Source: Elusimicrobia bacterium RIFOXYB2_FULL_48_7
GTDB lineage: Bacteria; Elusimicrobiota; Endomicrobiia; CG1-02-37-114; XYA2-FULL-39-19
DNA: 7,502 nucleotides
Assembly (NCBI GenBank): GCA_001800495.1
Contig: MGVM01000029.1
Span: 14,167-21,668 of the forward strand
Reading direction: 5' to 3'
The position numbers and the translations under genes were made by a program. Positions 4,323-7,502 of the stretch are shown here, piece after piece. The notes under the pieces were generated by a model. The model saw nothing but the letters and a program-made list of their open reading frames with translations. It made no database searches and was not told the DNA's origin. The number at the start of each line of letters is the position of its first letter. Positions within the stretch are counted from its first letter, which is position 1.

Positions 4323-7300
4323 TTACGGCAGGGGGGCGAATTTTATTAGGAAGGCATCGTTGGAGCCGGCATTCCAGTAACTATCCAGGGAACCGTTGGT
4401 ATAGCCGGTGACGCAGATATTGCCGGACGGGTCAAGAGCTATGCCACGGCAGTAATCCGTGCCGCTACCTCCGGCCTGGATGGTAGCCCTGGATGTGCCT
4501 GCGCTGTTGTACTTCGTTATAAAAACGTCGTGATTGCCCGCGCTAGTATTGCCGTCTATCGAGCCGTTACCGTTTCCGGCGACGTATATGCCTCCTGAAG
4601 CGCTGGCTGAAACGGCGTACCCCTCGTCTACCGAAGCCGATCCCCACTGCTTTGTCCACTGCTTCACGCCGGAGTTGCTGTATTTAACAAGGAAAACGTC
4701 GCTGCTGCCGCTGGAGGAGTTGCCGTCGATCGATCCCATGGTGGTGCCCACAGCGTAAACATTACCTTCGCTGTCAACCGCGGCGCCCTGTCCCTGGTCA
4801 AGAGCTGTCGTTCCCAGTTGTTTTGTCCATTCCCACGTACCAGTGCTGCTGTATTTCACAAGGGCCAAGTCATTGCCTCCGGCGCTTGAATTGCCGTCAA
4901 GCGGCCCGGAAGTGTAGCCGGCCAGGAAAACATTGCAGGAACTGTCAACCGCAACCCCGTAAGCGTAATCATAACCTGACGTGCCTCTCTGCCTGGTCCA
5001 AAGCCGGTTACCCGAACTGTTAAATTTGGAGACAAAAATATCGTCCTGGCCCGAACTGGCATTACCGTCAAGCGAGCTGCTGGTGTAGCCCGCCGCGTAA
5101 ATATATCCCTGGCTGTCAACCGTTACTGCAAGAGCGCAGTCAATACCCGCGGTACCCCACTGTTTTGTCCACTGCCACGTCCCTGAATTATCATATTTGA
5201 CAAGAACAGCATCGTAATTTCCGGAACTCACGTTGCCATCAAAACTGCTGTAGGTGTAGCCGGCCGCGTAAAGGTTTCCGGAAGCATCGATTGCCAGCGC
5301 AGCGCCGACTTCATTGGCTGCGCTGCCCCTCTGCCTTGTCCACTGCTTAACGCCTGAGTTGTTATACTTTGTAAGGAAGAGATCCTGCAGGCCGGAACTA
5401 AAATTACCGTCAAGGTCGCTGCTTGTATAACCGGCGATAAAAATATTTGAAGAAGTGTCCGCCGCAACCCCAAAGGCATAATCATTTCCCGAACTGCCAA
5501 GCTGGCTCACGAAAACCGCCGTTGTCACCACCACCGTCATGTTGCTGCTCCAGGAACTGCTGCCGTAGGCGTTCGTTGATTTCACGTGGTAGTAGTAGGT
5601 ATCGGACACCCTGCCGGAGAGGGCAGCGAAGGTGCTCACTCCCACATAGACCTCCGTGGGACTTGTGAAGGATGAATTGTCATCCTCTTCAAGCACATAG
5701 CCTGTGGCGTTTGTCGTGGCATACCAGTTAACCTGGAAATTACCGTTGAAATCACCCGTAGTTGTGAAATACCTGCTGGGGGCATCCGGCAGGCGGGTAA
5801 CGCTCATGGAACTCGTATTGCTCCAGTATCCGTTGCCGTTTGAATTCACTCCCCTGACGCGGTAAAAATATATGTTGTTAGCCCTACCTGAACAAGTATA
5901 GTTCGTGGCTGTTCTATAAACCGATGATGCAGTTGAAAATGCCTGATCAGTGCTTTCGTAAAGATAATAACCGGTAGCGTCGCTGACTGAACCCCACGTA
6001 ACAGTGTAAGTGCCGTCAGTATCAGGGCTGGCCAGGGAATAAAGGACCGGGGCTTGCGGGATCGCAAGAGCGACCACCACCGATTTGGTAGCGCTCCAGG
6101 AGCTGTTTCCGTTGGGATTGGTGGCCTTGACGCGGTAATAGTATGTCGTGTCTGATTTGTCCAGCGTGTTCAACGTGAGACTTGTCCCTGTGTAAACCTC
6201 AGACGAATAATTGAAAAGAGCGTATGTACTTTCCTCCAGGGTATAACTTGTAGAGTAGCCAGCCGTGCTCCAGGTAACCGTATAGTTACCGTCCAGGTCA
6301 GGGCTTGCCAGGTCGCTTAAAACCGGCGTGTCAGGCAACCCGGTATATATGGTGATTGACCTGGTCGTGCTCCAGGGACTGTTCCCGCTTGAGTTTGAAG
6401 CGTTCACCCTGTAGTAATATGTACCGTTTGTCCTGGCAACAGCGGTAAAAGTGCTTGTTCCAATATAGGCGCGCGAAGCGGTTGAAAAAAACGTTTCAGA
6501 ACTTTCTTCCAGTATATATCCCGTGGCATCGCTTATCAGCGTCCAGAGAGCCGTGAAACTGCCGTCATAATCAGGGCTTGAAAAAGCATACAATGTTGGC
6601 GCTGAAGGCGCGCTGAGCACAATTGTCACCGACCTTGTGGTGCTCCAGAAACTGGAACCGTTTGAGTTAACTGCCTTAACGCGATAATAATACGTTACCC
6701 CGTTGGGCTTGCCGGAAATGCTGGTTGACGTGCTTGCCCCTATGTAAACCTCGGCAGCATAATTGAACCCGGAGTTCGTGCTTTCCTCAAGAGTGTAAGA
6801 AGCCGCGTCGTTCACGGCAGACCAAATAACGGTATAGTTCCCGTCAGAATCAGGGCTTGAAAGCGCGGACAAGACAGGCGCTGAAGGCGCGCTTATGTTG
6901 ACAGAGATAAACCGGTTCGCGCTCCAGGAACTTGAGCCATTGGAGTTTACGGCTTTTAAACGGTAGTAGTAAGTCCCGGTCTGCTTGCCCGACAAGTTCA
7001 CCGAAAGCCCGGCCCCGTAATATACCTCCGAAGGGCTTGTGAACGATGAATTGTCGTCTTCTTCCAGGGTATATCCCGAGGCGTCATTCACGGCAGCCCA
7101 GGTTACTGTATACGCACCGTCTCCGTCCGGGCTTGTAAGCGCGTTAATTGACGGCGCGGAAGGCGGGCCGATAATCACGGTGATTGACCTGGTTGTGCTC
7201 CAGGAGCTCATGCCGTAGGTGTTTGAAGACCTGACGTGGTAGTAATAAGTGCCATTCGTTTTGCCGGTTACATTGAGGTATGTATTGAGCCCTGTGTATG

Positions 7301-7502
7301 AGGCAGAAGAGCTTGTAAAGGAGGCATTATCGTCTTCTTCAAGGAAATAGACGATGGTGTCAACCGTACTCCAGGTGACAGTATAATTGCCGTCAGCGTC
7401 AGGGCTGGAAAAAGCGCTGAGGCCGGGTGTCTGCGGCAGGCCCACCGACACCGTGACCAAAACCGCGGCGCTCCAGCTGCTGGAACCGGCTGAATTCACG
7501 CC
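4323..7502 (-). CDS. Large repeat protein: fibronectin-III-like array plus seven-bladed SBBP beta-propeller (5' part beyond the window)
   Basis: An open frame of 1059 codons runs in from the right edge, so the start and any signal peptide are missing; the GTG at 7499 is inside a repeat, not a start. Numbering from that codon, residues 1-19 end a partial Fn3-like domain. Seven complete ones begin near 20, 111, 203, 296, 387, 479 and 569. Their shared features are SPDxDGNYTVTW, (Y)xLEEDDN/LEEST and TYYYRVKAxNSNGSSSWS. Residues 666-1058 are seven propeller blades with AGYTSSSLDGN-type turns. There is no anchor, sorting motif or transmembrane helix at the C-terminus (IKFAPLP). Such proteins are normally secreted or surface-attached, with adhesion or carbohydrate/protein binding suspected. 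It uses its own spacing and is separated from the metal operon by the regulator's promoter, so a functional link is unlikely. Confidence 0.93.
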   Translation of the reverse strand, partial: GVNSAGSSSWSAAVLVTVSVGLPQTPGLSAFSSPDADGNYTVTWSTVDTIVYFLEEDDNASFTSSSASYTGLNTYLNVTGKTNGTYYYHVRSSNTYGMSSWSTTRSITVIIGPPSAPSINALTSPDGDGAYTVTWAAVNDASGYTLEEDDNSSFTSPSEVYYGAGLSVNLSGKQTGTYYYRLKAVNSNGSSSWSANRFISVNISAPSAPVLSALSSPDSDGNYTVIWSAVNDAASYTLEESTNSGFNYAAEVYIGASTSTSISGKPNGVTYYYRVKAVNSNGSSFWSTTRSVTIVLSAPSAPTLYAFSSPDYDGSFTALWTLISDATGYILEESSETFFSTASRAYIGTSTFTAVARTNGTYYYRVNASNSSGNSPWSTTRSITIYTGLPDTPVLSDLASPDLDGNYTVTWSTAGYSTSYTLEESTYALFNYSSEVYTGTSLTLNTLDKSDTTYYYRVKATNPNGNSSWSATKSVVVALAIPQAPVLYSLASPDTDGTYTVTWGSVSDATGYYLYESTDQAFSTASSVYRTATNYTCSGRANNIYFYRVRGVNSNGNGYWSNTSSMSVTRLPDAPSRYFTTTGDFNGNFQVNWYATTNATGYVLEEDDNSSFTSPTEVYVGVSTFAALSGRVSDTYYYHVKSTNAYGSSSWSSNMTVVVTTAVFVSQLGSSGNDYAFGVAADTSSNIFIAGYTSSDLDGNFSSGLQDLFLTKYNNSGVKQWTRQRGSAANEVGAALAIDASGNLYAAGYTYSSFDGNVSSGNYDAVLVKYDNSGTWQWTKQWGTAGIDCALAVTVDSQGYIYAAGYTSSSLDGNASSGQDDIFVSKFNSSGNRLWTRQRGTSGYDYAYGVAVDSSCNVFLAGYTSGPLDGNSSAGGNDLALVKYSSTGTWEWTKQLGTTALDQGQGAAVDSEGNVYAVGTTMGSIDGNSSSGSSDVFLVKYSNSGVKQWTKQWGSASVDEGYAVSASASGGIYVAGNGNGSIDGNTSAGNHDVFITKYNSAGTSRATIQAGGSGTDYCRGIALDPSGNICVTGYTNGSLDSYWNAGSNDAFLIKFAPLP
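4326..5504 (-). repeat. Seven tandem 57-aa (171-bp) SBBP-type beta-propeller blades
   Basis: Blades start near 5504, 5324, 5153, 4982, 4811, 4640 and 4469. Blades 2-6 are exactly 57 residues, blade 1 is 60 and blade 7 is cut to 48. Each has (A)VDSSGNVYxAGYT, then a SLDGNxSSG turn, then DxFLxKYNxSG and QWTKQ(W/R)G. The extra QLG at the front of blade 1 matches the blade ends and is missing from blade 7, so the ring probably closes by strand exchange between the two termini. The repeats differ in DNA and amino-acid sequence, so they are not recent copies. Confidence 0.88.
5517..7502 (-). repeat. Tandem array of fibronectin-III-like domains (seven complete, one partial)
   Basis: The repeat period is 90-93 residues (about 276 bp). 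Domains start near 7442, 7169, 6893, 6614, 6341, 6065 and 5795, and a partial one is cut by the right edge. Each begins with a short linker such as GLPDTPVLS or SAPSAPVLS, then SPDxDGNYTVTW, and ends in YYYRVKAxNxxGxSSWS. The last domain (5795-5517) is the most divergent, with FTTTGDFNGNFQVNW in place of the SPDxDG entry. The Asp-rich DxDGN segments look like calcium-binding turns (inference). Confidence 0.88.

Noticed and set aside
4534..6067. Other-frame open frames inside the repeat protein gene (for example 4856-5119, 5228-5500, 5846-6067)
   Set aside because: They are shadows of the repetitive coding frame with biased composition and no independent support.
4326..7502. CRISPR array or recent DNA amplification suggested by regular repeats
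   Set aside because: The 171-bp and about 276-bp periods are protein domain repeats in one open frame, with diverged DNA and no short identical repeats separated by unique spacers.

Overview
The window looks like DNA from an anaerobic bacterium with strong Shine-Dalgarno sites. It may belong to the Firmicutes, the Desulfobacterota or an uncultured candidate phylum, but the sequence does not settle which. Evidence for anaerobiosis is the density of [4Fe-4S] ferredoxin modules, NifX-like metal-cofactor proteins and ferredoxin-bearing MinD ATPases. All supported genes lie on the minus strand, so the text below follows transcription from high to low coordinates.

Right part (4323-7502): the C-terminal portion of a very large, probably extracellular repeat protein. 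It has one partial and seven complete fibronectin-III-like domains (period about 92 aa), followed by seven 57-aa SBBP-type beta-propeller blades. Its N-terminus, signal peptide and promoter lie beyond the right edge. A spacer of about 115 bp with a weak hairpin separates it from the next gene.

Middle (3736-4268): a Fur/PerR-family metalloregulator with a perfect consensus sigma-70-type promoter (TTGACA-17-TATAAT). A Fur-like operator sits over the expected transcription start. A closely related 17-bp operator precedes the next gene.

Left part (1-3665): a tight operon of eight genes. In order these are a DUF5320-type Gly-rich protein, two NifX/NifB-like (PF02579) proteins, a 58-aa 2[4Fe-4S] ferredoxin, a second small protein with the same MPGxDGTGPRG start plus a zinc-ribbon-like tail, a class I SAM-dependent methyltransferase, and two paralogous MinD-type ATPases with inserted ferredoxin domains. 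The last ATPase is cut by the left edge. Spacings are -4 to 40 nt except for a 70-nt gap holding a perfect 20-bp palindrome, and two junctions are 4-nt stop/start overlaps.

This layout resembles the 'orange protein' (ORP) loci of sulfate reducers, in which two ferredoxin-MinD ATPases accompany NifX-like proteins that bind a Mo-Cu-S cluster. My inference is that the operon builds, loads or senses a metal-sulfur cluster, with ATPases and ferredoxin as the loading machinery, NifX-like proteins as carriers, and the Fur-family protein coupling expression to metal or peroxide. The embedded methyltransferase, the two proteins sharing one N-terminal tag, and the Fur-type control are the least explained parts.
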